A DNA stretch of 64,000 nucleotides from Roseovarius sp. A-2 (GCF_002072155.1 NZ_BDIY01000001.1:558001-622000), one strand, 5' to 3'; positions 47,472 through 56,558 are shown, numbered from the stretch's first letter. A program made the numbers and translations. Notes: generated by a model not told the origin, from the letters alone.

Positions 47472-48368
47472 ATGCAACCGCATTGGGACGATATCCGGAT
47501 ATTCCTGGCCGTGGCACGGGCCGAGAGCCTGTCGGGGGCGGGCCGCGCGCTGCGCATTGACCCGGCCACGGTGGGCCGCCGCGTGGCGCGGCTTGAGGAA
47601 GAGATCGGCGCGCCGCTTTTCGCCAAATCCCCCACCGGCTATGCGCTGAGCGAGGCGGGCGGGCGACTGATGGCGCATGCGATACGCGCCGAACAGGCGA
47701 TACAGACCGCCGCCGAGGACATGGCGGGGCAGGCGGGCAGCATGTCTGGGCAGATCCGCATCGGCGCGCCCGATGGCTGCGCCAATTTCCTGTTGCCGCA
47801 GGTCTGCGCCGCCATCGGGGCCGACAATCCCGATCTGGAAATCCAGATCGTCGCACTGCCGCGCGTCTTCAACCTGACGCGGCGCGAGGCCGATATGGTG
47901 ATCGCCGTCAGCCCGCCGACCGCTGGGCGGCTCACGGTGCAGAAAGTGACCGATTACCGGCTGCATCTGGCGGCCTCGGCCCGGTATTTACGGCGCGCGT
48001 CGCCCATCGAGACGCTTGCCGACCTGCGCGGTCACCGGATGGTGGGTTATATTCAGGACATGATCTTTGACAAGGAACTCGACTATCTCAGCGAGGCCGG
48101 GGTGGAGCGGGTGAGCCTGGGGTCGAACTCGGTCTCGGTGCAGCTTCACTGGGTGCGGCAGGGCGGTGGCATCGGCGTGCTGCACGATTTCTCGCTGCCC
48201 TGGGCGCGCGGTGTGCGCCGTATCCTGACCGATCAATTCACCCTCACGCGCAGTTTTTACCTTGTGCGCCATGCCGATGATCGTCGGCTGGAACGGCAGA
48301 ACCGCTTTGCCGCCGCCCTTGCCGATGGAGTACGGCAGGAGGTTGCCCGGCTGGAGGCGCGCGGTTGA
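47472..48368 (+). CDS. LysR-family transcriptional regulator
   Basis: 298 residues from ATG 47472. The N-terminal HTH is HWDDIRIFLAVARAESLSGA followed by IDPATVGRRVARLEEEIGAP. The C-terminal LysR substrate domain contains QIRIGAPDGCANFLLPQVCA and ends with ARLEARG. The first turn (alanine/arginine-rich ALRIDPATVGRR) is typical of the group with WDDLR starts. It is divergent from mmsA, which it likely regulates. Confidence 0.88.
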   Translation: MQPHWDDIRIFLAVARAESLSGAGRALRIDPATVGRRVARLEEEIGAPLFAKSPTGYALSEAGGRLMAHAIRAEQAIQTAAEDMAGQAGSMSGQIRIGAPDGCANFLLPQVCAAIGADNPDLEIQIVALPRVFNLTRREADMVIAVSPPTAGRLTVQKVTDYRLHLAASARYLRRASPIETLADLRGHRMVGYIQDMIFDKELDYLSEAGVERVSLGSNSVSVQLHWVRQGGGIGVLHDFSLPWARGVRRILTDQFTLTRSFYLVRHADDRRLERQNRFAAALADGVRQEVARLEARG

Positions 48369-48426
48369 CAAAAATTTTGTTCTGTATCACGCTGATTTGA
48401 GGATATTTTGTTTCGGAGGATACGTC

Positions 48427-48861
48427 ATGCTGGTCCAGCAAATCCTGAAATCCAAAGGCGACGGCGTGGTGATCACGATCACCCCCGAGACCAAGGTCTC
48501 TGAGGCGGCACAGACGCTGGCGGAACGACGGATCGGCGGCCTCGTGGTGTCGCGCGACGGCGAAACCGTCGATGGAATCCTCTCGGAGCGCGATATCGTG
48601 CGCAGCCTTGCGGTGCGCGGCACCTCCTGCATGACCGAAACCGCGTCCGAGATGATGACCCGCAACCCGGTCTGCTGCTCGCGCCACGACAGTTCCGACG
48701 CGGTGCTGACCCGGATGACCGACGGCCGCTTTCGCCACATGCCGGTGGTAGAGGATGGCAAGCTGGTGGGCATCGTCACCATCGGTGATGTGGTCAAGGC
48801 ACGGCTCGAAGAGCTGTCGATGGAGAAGAACGCGCTGGAAGGCATGATCATGGGCTACTAG
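48427..48861 (+). CDS. Tandem CBS-domain protein
   Basis: 144 residues consisting of a CBS pair: first CBS about residues 6-62 (TPETKVSEAAQTLAERRIGG, then DGILSERDIVRSL), second about 70-130 (HMPVVEDGKLVGIVTIGDVV). A C-terminal tail RLEELSMEKNALEGMIMGY is common in this family. Such proteins sense adenine nucleotides or NAD(H), but the partner is unknown. Only ~60 bp separate it from the LysR gene, so co-transcription is possible. Confidence 0.88.
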   Translation: MLVQQILKSKGDGVVITITPETKVSEAAQTLAERRIGGLVVSRDGETVDGILSERDIVRSLAVRGTSCMTETASEMMTRNPVCCSRHDSSDAVLTRMTDGRFRHMPVVEDGKLVGIVTIGDVVKARLEELSMEKNALEGMIMGY

Positions 48862-48923
48862 GGCTTGCATTCAGCCATGCAATATTGTTGCGTGCGCTTC
48901 GACTGTAACAAAGGAGCGGCCCG

Positions 48924-49415
48924 ATGCGCATAGCCCTCTATCCCGGCACGTTCGATCCGATCACGCTCGGGCATGTCGATATCATCCGCCGGGCGGCGAT
49001 TCTGGTGGACCGGCTGGTGATCGGGGTGGCGATCAACCGCGACAAGGGCCCGCTTTTTTCATTGGAAGAGCGCGTCGCGATGATCGAGGCCGAGGCCGAG
49101 GCGCTCAGCGCCGAGACCGGCACCGAGATCGTCGCGCATCCGTTCGAGAACCTGCTGATCAACGCGGCCCATGACGTCGGCGCGCAGATCATCGTGCGCG
49201 GCCTGCGGGCGGTGACGGATTTTGAGTATGAATTCCAGATGGTCGGCATGAATCGCGCGCTCGACAACTCGGTCGAGACGGTGTTCCTGATGGCCGATGC
49301 CAACCATCAGGCCATCGCATCGAAACTGGTCAAGGAGATCGCCCGGCTTGACGGGGACGTCACGAAATTCGTCCCCCCCGCCGTGAAACAGGCGCTGTTG
49401 GCCAAACTTTCCTGA
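48924..49415 (+). CDS. coaD: Phosphopantetheine adenylyltransferase
   Basis: 163 residues. The nucleotidyltransferase motif TxGH is in ALYPGTFDPITLGHVDIIRR; phosphopantetheine-binding elements are RGLRAVTDFEYEFQMVGMNR and the C-terminal SSKLVKE-like segment ASKLVKEIARLDGDV. It catalyses the fourth step of CoA synthesis. AAGGAG precedes the ATG. Its stop directly abuts the convergent gap gene with no intervening base. Confidence 0.95.
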   Translation: MRIALYPGTFDPITLGHVDIIRRAAILVDRLVIGVAINRDKGPLFSLEERVAMIEAEAEALSAETGTEIVAHPFENLLINAAHDVGAQIIVRGLRAVTDFEYEFQMVGMNRALDNSVETVFLMADANHQAIASKLVKEIARLDGDVTKFVPPAVKQALLAKLS

Positions 49416-50420
49416 TCAACCGAGATGCCTGCCCATTTCGGCGGCCACATCCAGCATGCGGTTGGAGAATCCCCATTCGTTGTCATACCAGGCCAGAACC
49501 CGGCACATGCGGGCGTCCATCACCCTGGTCTGATCGACCGCGAAGATGCTGCTATGCGGGTTGTGGTTGAAATCCGATGACACGAGTTCGCGGCGGGTGA
49601 CGTTGAGCACGCCGTTCAGCGGGCCATTTGCCGCCGCCTGCATTGCGGCGTTGATTTCGTCCGCATCCGTGTCGCGCGCGGCCTCGAATGTCAGGTCCAC
49701 GACGCTGACATTCGGGGTGGGGACGCGAATGGCGGTGCCATCCAGCCGCCCGTCAAGCGCAGGCAGCACCAGCCCCACGGCGCGCGCCGCCCCGGTTGTG
49801 GTGGGGATGATGTTCAGCCCCGCCGCCCGTGCGCGATACAGATCCTTGTGCATGGTGTCGAGCGTCGGCTGATCGCCGGTATAGCTGTGAACCGTGGTCA
49901 TGAACCCACGAGTGATGCCGATGCTCTCGTGCAGAACCTTGGCCGCGGGGGCGAGGCAATTGGTGGTGCAGGACGCGTTCGAGACAATCACGTCCTCTGC
50001 GGTCAGCTCACCATGGTTCACCCCGTAAACCACCGTGCGATCCGCGCCCTTCGAGGGGGCCGAGACCAGCACGCGCCTGGCACCGTTTGCCAAATGCGCG
50101 GCGGCCTTGTCACGGTCGGTGAAGATGCCCGTGCATTCCAGCACCACGTCGATATCGCCCCAGGGCAATTCGGCGGGGTCGCGCATCGCCGTCACGCGGA
50201 TCGGTCCGCGCCCGACGTCGATGCCGTCCACGGTGGTGGTGACGGTGCCGGGAAAACGGCCATGCACGCTGTCGAATTCCAGCAGATGTGCGTTGGTCTC
50301 GATCGGGCCGAGATCGTTGATCGCCACGATCTCGATGTCATCGCGCCCGGTTTCCACCAGCGCGCGCAACACGTTGCGCCCGATGCGGCCGAACCCGTTG
50401 ATTGCCAACCTGAGTGTCAT
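49416..50420 (-). CDS. gap: Glyceraldehyde-3-phosphate dehydrogenase, copy 2
   Basis: 334 residues. NAD fold AINGFGRIGRNVLRALVETG, catalytic cysteine in VIVSNASCTTNCLAPAAKV. The adenine-ribose region reads AINDLGPIETNAHLLEFDSV, retaining the NDL that usually favours NAD+. It lies about 340 bp downstream of a second gap gene on the same strand; a perfect LacI-type palindrome lies 36 bp before its start. Role in glycolysis or gluconeogenesis. Confidence 0.94.
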   Translation of the reverse strand: MTLRLAINGFGRIGRNVLRALVETGRDDIEIVAINDLGPIETNAHLLEFDSVHGRFPGTVTTTVDGIDVGRGPIRVTAMRDPAELPWGDIDVVLECTGIFTDRDKAAAHLANGARRVLVSAPSKGADRTVVYGVNHGELTAEDVIVSNASCTTNCLAPAAKVLHESIGITRGFMTTVHSYTGDQPTLDTMHKDLYRARAAGLNIIPTTTGAARAVGLVLPALDGRLDGTAIRVPTPNVSVVDLTFEAARDTDADEINAAMQAAANGPLNGVLNVTRRELVSSDFNHNPHSSIFAVDQTRVMDARMCRVLAWYDNEWGFSNRMLDVAAEMGRHLG

Positions 50421-50455
50421 GGCCTGTCCTCCTGATATGATGGGATATAGCGAAA

Positions 50456-50467
50456 GTTAGCGCTAAC
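50456..50467. promoter_or_regulatory. LacI-type palindromic operator upstream of gap copy 2
   Basis: GTTAGCGCTAAC is a perfect 12-bp palindrome with the central CG typical of LacI-family operators. It lies upstream of the gap gene that starts at 50420. Near-identical sites lie before the other gap gene (51856-51909). Confidence 0.65.
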
Positions 50468-50543
50468 ATTTGTGCGCGAACATAAACGAAATTCGAAACC
50501 TGTCAAATCACCGAGTTTTGAGCGGGAAGGCGATCAGCGTTAA

Positions 50544-50687
50544 TCAGCGCCAGAAGGCGAGATACTCAACAAATTCGATGAACTTGCGCCCCAGAAAGAC
50601 GAGACCCGCGCTGTCGTTTCGGATCATGTCGAAGCCGAGGCCGGCCACGATGATCAGCCCGAGAATGATCGCGATCCGGTTGGTCAT
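50544..50687 (-). CDS. Small membrane protein between two gap genes
   Basis: 47 residues starting MTNRIAIILGLIIVAGLGFD, one transmembrane helix, then a polar segment MIRNDSAGLVFLGRKFIEFV. Lies between two gap genes on the same strand and may be co-transcribed with the upstream one. No family name known to me. Single-pass topology is predicted from composition. Confidence 0.65.
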   Translation of the reverse strand: MTNRIAIILGLIIVAGLGFDMIRNDSAGLVFLGRKFIEFVEYLAFWR

Positions 50688-50759
50688 GGCGTGGCTTTCG
50701 AATGAAAAGGTCCGGCCGGGTATGCCCGACAGGACCAAATCGCGCAAGGGCGCGGGAAT

Positions 50760-51761
50760 TTACTGTAGTCGGCCCATGGCCACGGCCACGTCGGCCATGC
50801 GGCACGAAAAGCCCCATTCGTTGTCGTACCAGGCCAGCACCCGTACCAGCCGCTTGCCGGTCACCTTGGTTTGGTCGGGTGCGAAGATCGAGCTTTCCTC
50901 GGTGTGGTTGAAATCGACGCTGACCTTGGGCTCGGGATCATAGGCCAGCACGCCTTTCATCGGCCCTGCGGCCGCGGCGGCGACAACCTCGTTCACGTCG
51001 GCCTTGGTCACGTCGCGCTGCGCCACGAAGGTCAGATCGACAGCCGAGACATTGGGCGTCGGCACCCGGATGGCCGATCCGTCAAGACGCCCCGCCAGTT
51101 CCGGCAGCACCTCGCCAAGCGCCTTTGCGGCCCCGGTGGATGTGGGAATCATCGACATTGCCGCCGCGCGGGCGCGATATAGGTCGTCGTGCCGCCGGTC
51201 GAGGGTGGGCTGATCGCCGGTATAGGCGTGGATCGTGGTCATGATGCCGCTTTCGATGCCGATGCCCTCGTGCAGTACCTTTGCGAGCGGTGCCAGGCAA
51301 TTGGTGGTGCAGGAGCCGTTCGAGATCATTCGCTCGCTCGCCTGCAACATGTCGTGGTTGACGCCGTAGACCACCGTGCGATCCACGTTCTTGCCAGGGG
51401 CCGAGAGCAGCACCTTGCGCGCGCCACGCTCCAGATGGGTCTTGGCGGTCAGCCCGTCGTTGAACTTTCCGGTGCATTCCATCACCACATCCACGCCGTC
51501 CCAGTCGAGCGCGGTCATGTCATAGGTCGAATACATCTCGATCGGGCCGCGGCCCAGATCTATCGTGTTGCCCTCGACGGTGATCGGATGAGCAAAGCGG
51601 CCATGCACGCTGTCATAGCGCATCAGATGCGCGGCAGTGTCGATCGGGCCGGTGGCGTTGACCTTGACGACCTTGATATCGTTGCGCAGGCTTTCGGAAA
51701 TATGCGCCAGCGTGGCGCGACCGATGCGGCCGAAACCGTTGATACCGACGGTGATGGTCAT
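50760..51761 (-). CDS. gap: Glyceraldehyde-3-phosphate dehydrogenase, copy 1
   Basis: 333 residues from ATG 51761. GINGFGRIGRATLAHISESL, catalytic cysteine in MISNGSCTTNCLAPLAKVLH. At the cofactor-discriminating strand it reads VKVNATGPIDTAAHLMRYDS, with Ala in place of the usual Asp, which could relax or shift cofactor use toward NADP(H). It differs clearly from copy 2, so this is not a recent duplication. Preceded by three LacI-type half or full palindromes. Confidence 0.94.
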   Translation of the reverse strand: MTITVGINGFGRIGRATLAHISESLRNDIKVVKVNATGPIDTAAHLMRYDSVHGRFAHPITVEGNTIDLGRGPIEMYSTYDMTALDWDGVDVVMECTGKFNDGLTAKTHLERGARKVLLSAPGKNVDRTVVYGVNHDMLQASERMISNGSCTTNCLAPLAKVLHEGIGIESGIMTTIHAYTGDQPTLDRRHDDLYRARAAAMSMIPTSTGAAKALGEVLPELAGRLDGSAIRVPTPNVSAVDLTFVAQRDVTKADVNEVVAAAAAGPMKGVLAYDPEPKVSVDFNHTEESSIFAPDQTKVTGKRLVRVLAWYDNEWGFSCRMADVAVAMGRLQ

Positions 51762-51855
51762 GGGCGACTCCTGATCCGGGATTTGGCGGCGGTATAGACC
51801 CAAGCGGGCCGGGCTGAAAGATGGAAGTGGTGCGTTTTCGTTGGTTATTCAGCAT

Positions 51856-51909
51856 GTTAGCGATAACCGTTATCGCAAACCTATGCACGAGACAGGTGGT
51901 TGCGCTAAC
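51856..51909. promoter_or_regulatory. Cluster of LacI-type operators upstream of gap copy 1
   Basis: GTTAGCGATAAC (51856-51867) and GTTATCGCAAAC (51869-51880) are related 12-mers and together form GCGATAAC-C-GTTATCGC. A third site, GGTTGCGCTAAC, lies at 51898-51909. All resemble GTTAGCGCTAAC in front of gap copy 2. One LacI-family regulator probably controls both gap genes and may affect the divergent ABC operon. The remainder of 51762-52074 holds no convincing gene. Confidence 0.6.
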
Positions 51910-52074
51910 ACCCGGCCCCGCCAGCGTCACCGCTGACGGCATGACCGCAGTTGCACATATCGCTCAATCCGCTATCCACATGCGGCGGCGGGGCATTATC
52001 GCGACCGCAGGGGAGACACGAAAGAAAATGAAGGCCATGGCGATCACGAGACAGGCGCGCAGGGCGGGGGCCGT

Positions 52075-52998
52075 ATGTCCCTGATCCTGCTGGTCGAACA
52101 GGCGCTCAACGGGCTGCAACTGGGGGTCATGCTGTTTCTGATGGCCGCCGGCTTGACGCTGATCTTCGGCGTCATGGGCCTGATCAACCTCGCGCATGGC
52201 TCGCTCTACATGGTGGGGGCGTTCGCGGCGGCGGCGGTGGCGGGGCTGACCGGCTCGTTCCTGCTGGCACTGGTGGCCAGCCTCGCGGCGGCCGCACTGG
52301 CCGGGGTGATCGTCGAGATGACGGTGATCCGGCGGCTCTATGACCGCGACCATCTCGATCAGGTGCTGGCCACTTTCGCGCTGATTCTCATCTTCTCGGA
52401 AGGCACGCGCTGGCTCTACGGCTCGGTGCCGCTCTATCTCGACCGGCCCGACTGGCTGTCGGGGACGGTGACGCTGCCCCTCGGTATCGAATATTCCGCC
52501 TATCGTCTGGCGCTGATCGGCGCGGGGCTGGCGGTGGCGGCGGGGCTGTTCTGGATGATCGCACGCACCCGCATCGGCATCCAGATCCGTGCGGGCGAGA
52601 ATGACCGCGAAATGATCGGCGCATTGGGCGTCAATATCTCGGCGCTCTACACGCTGGTCTTTGCTCTCGGCGCGGCACTGGCGGGGCTGGCGGGCGCGCT
52701 CATCGGCGCGATTCAATCGGTGCAGGTCGGCATGGGCGAACCGGTGCTGATCCTCGCCTTCGTGGTCATCGTGATCGGCGGCATCGGCTCGATCAAGGGG
52801 GCTTTGGTAGGCGCGATCCTCGTCGGCATGACCGACACTTTGGGCCGGGTTCTGCTGCCACAGGCGTTTGCCCTCTTCATGGACGCCTCATCGGCCACCA
52901 CAGCAGGCTCGGCGCTGGCCTCGATGGCGATCTACCTGCTCATGGCCGGTGTGCTTCTCTTTCGGCCCAAGGGCCTTTTCGGCGGGGCAACGGCATGA
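52075..52998 (+). CDS. Branched-chain-type ABC permease (LivH), second system
   Basis: 307 residues, about eight membrane segments. Hallmarks: LNGLQLGVMLFLMAAGLTLI, FGVMGLINLAHGSLYMVGAF, and VIVIGGIGSIKGALVGAILV. It overlaps the LivM gene by four bases. It is first of a four-gene set without a binding-protein gene. The substrate is unknown; urea-, amino-acid- and organic-acid-type systems share this family. Confidence 0.9.
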   Translation: MSLILLVEQALNGLQLGVMLFLMAAGLTLIFGVMGLINLAHGSLYMVGAFAAAAVAGLTGSFLLALVASLAAAALAGVIVEMTVIRRLYDRDHLDQVLATFALILIFSEGTRWLYGSVPLYLDRPDWLSGTVTLPLGIEYSAYRLALIGAGLAVAAGLFWMIARTRIGIQIRAGENDREMIGALGVNISALYTLVFALGAALAGLAGALIGAIQSVQVGMGEPVLILAFVVIVIGGIGSIKGALVGAILVGMTDTLGRVLLPQAFALFMDASSATTAGSALASMAIYLLMAGVLLFRPKGLFGGATA

Positions 52999-53978
52999 GG
53001 CGCGAGGTGATGCTCAACGCGGCCCTTCTCCTGGGTCTGCTGGCGATCCCGCTCTGGGCGTGGATGGTCGATGAGCCCTTTACCATCACCCTCGTCACCC
53101 GCGCCGTGATCCTCGCCATCGCGGGCGTCGGGCTCAACGTGGCGCTTGGGCTGGGCGGTCTGGTCAGCCTCGGGCATGCGGCCTTCTTCGGCCTTGGTGG
53201 CTATGCCATGGGCATTCTCGCCTATCACGCGCAGACCTACATCCCGCTGATCGAGATGCCGGTCCTGATCGAGGGCACCAAGTCGATGCCCGTCATCTGG
53301 CTGGTGGCAATCCTCGTCAGCGCGCTGGCGGCGCTGGCCATCGGCGCGCTCAGCTTGCGCACCACCGGGGTCTATTTCATCATGATCACCCTCGCCTTTG
53401 GTCAGATGTTCTATTATTTCGCGATCTCCTGGCCCGCCTATGGCGGCGAGGACGGGCTGTCGATCTACGTCCGCAACGGCATGGCGGGGCTCAACACGAT
53501 GGACCCGCTGACGTTCTTCGCGATCTGCTATGCGCTGTTGCTGCTGGTGCTCTTCATCGTCTCGCGCCTTGCCGCCTCGCCCTTCGGACTGATGCTGGGG
53601 GCCGCCCGGCAAAATCCCGCCCGGGTCGAGGCGGTGGGGCAGGGGCCATACCGCCTGTATCTCACGGCCTTCGTCATCTCGGGCGCGATCACCGGCCTCG
53701 CGGGCGCGCTTTTTGCCGATCTCAACCGCTTCGTCAGCCCTGTGATGCTGTCCTGGCAGACCTCGGGCGAGATCATGGTTTTCGTGATCCTCGGCGGGGT
53801 CGGGCGCGTCTTCGGCCCGGTCGCGGGGGCCGCGCTTTTCATCGCATTGGAACATTGGCTGGGCGGGCTGAGCGAGTACTGGCACATCTATCTCGGTGCG
53901 ATCCTGCTCGGCGTGGTGCTCTTCGCGCGCGGTGGCATCTATGGCCTGATCGCGGGGCGCGGGGTGGCGCATGACTGA
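52995..53978 (+). CDS. Branched-chain-type ABC permease (LivM), second system
   Basis: 327 residues. AGVGLNVALGLGGLVSLGHA, AAFFGLGGYAMGILAYHAQT and the coupling loop FVILGGVGRVFGPVAGAALF are LivM features. Forms the membrane heterodimer with the preceding permease. Overlaps both neighbours. Confidence 0.9.
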   Translation: MRREVMLNAALLLGLLAIPLWAWMVDEPFTITLVTRAVILAIAGVGLNVALGLGGLVSLGHAAFFGLGGYAMGILAYHAQTYIPLIEMPVLIEGTKSMPVIWLVAILVSALAALAIGALSLRTTGVYFIMITLAFGQMFYYFAISWPAYGGEDGLSIYVRNGMAGLNTMDPLTFFAICYALLLLVLFIVSRLAASPFGLMLGAARQNPARVEAVGQGPYRLYLTAFVISGAITGLAGALFADLNRFVSPVMLSWQTSGEIMVFVILGGVGRVFGPVAGAALFIALEHWLGGLSEYWHIYLGAILLGVVLFARGGIYGLIAGRGVAHD

Positions 53979-54729
53979 GCCGGTGATCGACGTGCGGGGC
54001 ATCACCAAGGCGTTCGGCGGGCTGCTGGCGAGCGACGACATCACGCTCGACCTGCGCCCTGGCGAAATTCACGCCCTCATTGGCCCCAATGGCGCGGGTA
54101 AGTCCACGCTGATCGCGCAGATCGCGGGCGCGCTGCGCCCCGATCAGGGGCAGATCTGGCTGAACGGTCAGGACGTGACCGCTCTCGACACCCCCGCCCG
54201 CGCGCGGCGCGGCTTGGGCCGCACCTTCCAGATATCCTCGCTGGCGATGGACTACACCGTATTGCAGAACGCAATGATCGGCGCGCTCGGGCGGCGCGGC
54301 GACGTGATGCGGTTTCTGCGCCCCGTGATGCGCGACGCGTCCCTGCGCGAGGCGGCAGAAACCGCACTCGATCAGGTCGGCCTGTCGGAATTCCGCGCGT
54401 TGCGCACGGCGGACCTGTCGCACGGTCAGCGGCGGCAGCTGGAACTGGCCGTCGCCCTCACGCTCACCCCCCGCGCCTTCGTCATGGACGAGCCGATGGC
54501 GGGCCTTGGCGCCGAAGGCTCAAAGCGGCTGATCACCTTCCTCTCGGAGTTGCGCGCCCGCACGCCCATTCTACTGGTCGAGCACGACATGGATGCGGTC
54601 TTTGCCCTTGCCGACCGGATTAGCGTGCTGGTGGGTGGACGCATCATTGCCACTGGTCCGGTGGCAGAAATCCGCGCCAACGAGGAGGTGCGTCGCGCCT
54701 ATCTCGGGCAAGAGGACGCCCAGCCATGA
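53971..54729 (+). CDS. Branched-chain-type ABC ATPase (LivG), second system
   Basis: 252 residues. Walker A IGPNGAGKSTLIAQIAG, LivG-specific GLGRTFQISSLAMDYTV, signature DLSHGQRRQLELAVAL (LSHGQ variant) and Walker B FVMDEPMAGLG. The C-terminal EVRRAYLGQED is typical. Couples ATP hydrolysis to import; overlaps the next ATPase by four bases. Confidence 0.92.
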   Translation: MTEPVIDVRGITKAFGGLLASDDITLDLRPGEIHALIGPNGAGKSTLIAQIAGALRPDQGQIWLNGQDVTALDTPARARRGLGRTFQISSLAMDYTVLQNAMIGALGRRGDVMRFLRPVMRDASLREAAETALDQVGLSEFRALRTADLSHGQRRQLELAVALTLTPRAFVMDEPMAGLGAEGSKRLITFLSELRARTPILLVEHDMDAVFALADRISVLVGGRIIATGPVAEIRANEEVRRAYLGQEDAQP

Positions 54730-55415
54730 GCCTGCTCACCCTCTCGCATATCTCGGCCTTCTATGGCCCCTCGCAGGCGCTGTTCGATGTCGATCTGACG
54801 CTGGACGGGGGCGAGGTGCTCGCCCTTCTGGGGCGCAACGGTATGGGCAAATCCACCACGATCAAGGTGATCTGCCGCCTGCTTCGCCATCGCGGCGGCA
54901 TGGTCGTGTTCGACGGGCAGGATATGGCCCGCCTGCCCAGCTACCGCGCGGCGCGCGCAGGCATCGGCCTTGTGCCAGAGGGGCGGCGCTGCTTCACCAA
55001 CCTCACGGTCGAGGAAAACCTGATCGCCGCCGCTCGCCCGGGCGAGTGGGACCTTGCCCGCGTCGCGGGGCTCTTTCCTCGGCTGCGCGAACGGCGCGCG
55101 CAATCGGCGGGCTCGCTCTCGGGCGGCGAGCAGCAGATGCTCGCCATCGGGCGGGCGCTGATGACCAACCCGCGCCTGCTGGTCCTCGACGAGGCGACAG
55201 AGGGGCTGGCACCCGTAGTGCGGCAGGAAATCTGGGCCGCCATCGCCCGGCTCAAATCCGAAACCGGCATGGCGCTGATCGTGGTCGACAAGTCGCTGGC
55301 CGAACTCGGTCGCATCGCCGACCGCGCCGTGGTGCTGGAAAAGGGCGTCTCGGTCTGGTCCGGTGCTTTTGCCGCGCTCTCGCCCGCGCTGACCGACCGT
55401 TATCTGGGCGTCTGA
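54726..55415 (+). CDS. Branched-chain-type ABC ATPase (LivF), second system
   Basis: 229 residues. Opens LLTLSHISAFYGPSQALFDV; Walker A LLGRNGMGKSTTIKVICRLL (Met replaces the usual Ala), signature LSGGEQQMLAIGRALM and Walker B LLVLDEATEGLAP. Last gene of the transporter set. Its 3' end overlaps the convergent CbiX-like gene by 16 bp. Confidence 0.92.
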   Translation: MSLLTLSHISAFYGPSQALFDVDLTLDGGEVLALLGRNGMGKSTTIKVICRLLRHRGGMVVFDGQDMARLPSYRAARAGIGLVPEGRRCFTNLTVEENLIAAARPGEWDLARVAGLFPRLRERRAQSAGSLSGGEQQMLAIGRALMTNPRLLVLDEATEGLAPVVRQEIWAAIARLKSETGMALIVVDKSLAELGRIADRAVVLEKGVSVWSGAFAALSPALTDRYLGV

Positions 55416-56107
55416 GCGGCCTCGGCCTGCAATGCGCGCGCCACCAGCGCAGGCACCCCCGGCGCGCAGCCTATGGGTTCAAGCCGAACGCCCTGAAACC
55501 CGGCCCGGTCCAGCGCCTGGGGGATGTCGTCGATCACATGGCCCAAGACCGCGGCAAAGAACGGCAGGCAGATCGCCCGTGCGCCCAGCCCCGCCGCCTG
55601 ATCCGCCAGATAAGGCGGCTCCTCGACAAAGCCCACGCGCATCTCGGCAAAGCGCATTCGCGCCGCTACGGCGTCGGCAAAGGCCCGCGTGTCGCGCGCC
55701 GAATTCGGGCTGCGGCCTGATCCGTGCCCGGCGATGAAAAGCTGCGTCTCGCCCGCCTGCCAGCCGCGCCCGGCCAGCACGTGGCGCAAGAGGTCAGCCG
55801 CGAGATCGGGCAACTCGGACGACACGCCAAGCGGGCGCAGCACCCGCGCCTGCGGTGCCTCGCTCAGTCGTTTTCGCAGGTTGTCGCCGGTAAACCAGCC
55901 CTCGGTCATGAAGAGCGGATAGACCAGAGGGGCAGGGCCCGCCGCGTCCAGCGCGGCATCGAGCGCGCCGGGTTTTGCCAATGTTGCCGCCCCCACATGC
56001 CAGCCGGGCAGGGCGTCCGCAACCTGCGCGTTGAACCGCTCCAGATCGACCTGCGCCGGATCGGGGTCAGAGGGTTGTCCGTGGCTCACGATGATGGCGG
56101 CGGGCAT
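55400..56107 (-). CDS. CbiX/sirohydrochlorin chelatase-like protein
   Basis: 235 residues with two CbiX-like repeats: PAAIIVSHGQPSDPDP and TQLFIAGHGSGRSPNSARDT, each with a histidine that could bind metal. Members insert cobalt, iron or nickel into tetrapyrroles. No cobalamin or sirohaem gene is adjacent, so the metal and pathway cannot be set. Short and long CbiX forms exist; this is the two-repeat (long) form. Confidence 0.75.
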   Translation of the reverse strand: MPAAIIVSHGQPSDPDPAQVDLERFNAQVADALPGWHVGAATLAKPGALDAALDAAGPAPLVYPLFMTEGWFTGDNLRKRLSEAPQARVLRPLGVSSELPDLAADLLRHVLAGRGWQAGETQLFIAGHGSGRSPNSARDTRAFADAVAARMRFAEMRVGFVEEPPYLADQAAGLGARAICLPFFAAVLGHVIDDIPQALDRAGFQGVRLEPIGCAPGVPALVARALQAEAAQTPR

Positions 56108-56134
56108 CGGCGTCTCCTTGCAAGTCTCGGTATC

Positions 56135-56473
56135 TCAGCCACTGGCACAGGAAATGCAACGCGGCGCGGCGGGGTCAAGCCGCAACCGCCCCTCGGCGAT
56201 CTCCTCGCCGCAATCCTCGCAATAGCCGAACTCCCCCTCGTCGATCCGCGCGAGCGCTGCCATCAGCCGCCTTTGCTCGGCCTGCCGCCTTGCATGCCCC
56301 GCCTTGGCCATGGCCTGATTTTGCAACGCATCCATGCGGCTCAGTCGCCCGACGGCCTGCTGATCCAGCTCTACCGTCGCCTGCCCGTCGCGCCCGCGCG
56401 CGTCGTCCTGCTCCAAATCCGCCAGAAGGCTCTCGATCAACGCCCGGAATTCCGTAACACGTGTTTCATTCAT
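56135..56473 (-). CDS. DksA/TraR-type zinc-finger protein
   Basis: 112 residues from ATG 56473 (MNETRVTEFRALIES). A long coiled-coil hairpin (about residues 1-75) is followed by a C4 zinc finger GYCEDCGEEI...PRCISCASG. DksA proteins bind RNA polymerase through the secondary channel; this shorter form lacks the usual DksA N-terminus and is closer to TraR/YbiI size. It is divergent from cysE. Confidence 0.85.
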   Translation of the reverse strand: MNETRVTEFRALIESLLADLEQDDARGRDGQATVELDQQAVGRLSRMDALQNQAMAKAGHARRQAEQRRLMAALARIDEGEFGYCEDCGEEIAEGRLRLDPAAPRCISCASG

Positions 56474-56558
56474 TCTGTTGATCCCCCCTGTCACGCCTTT
56501 GCATTTTACGCCCCATGCCTATCTGCTATACTGAACCCCATCCAGAGGAGCATGAGCC

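Noticed and set aside
51821..52084. An 87-codon ORF that could encode a leader or remnant binding protein before the second ABC operon
   Set aside because: It covers the LacI-type palindromes and shows no signal peptide or binding-protein similarity.
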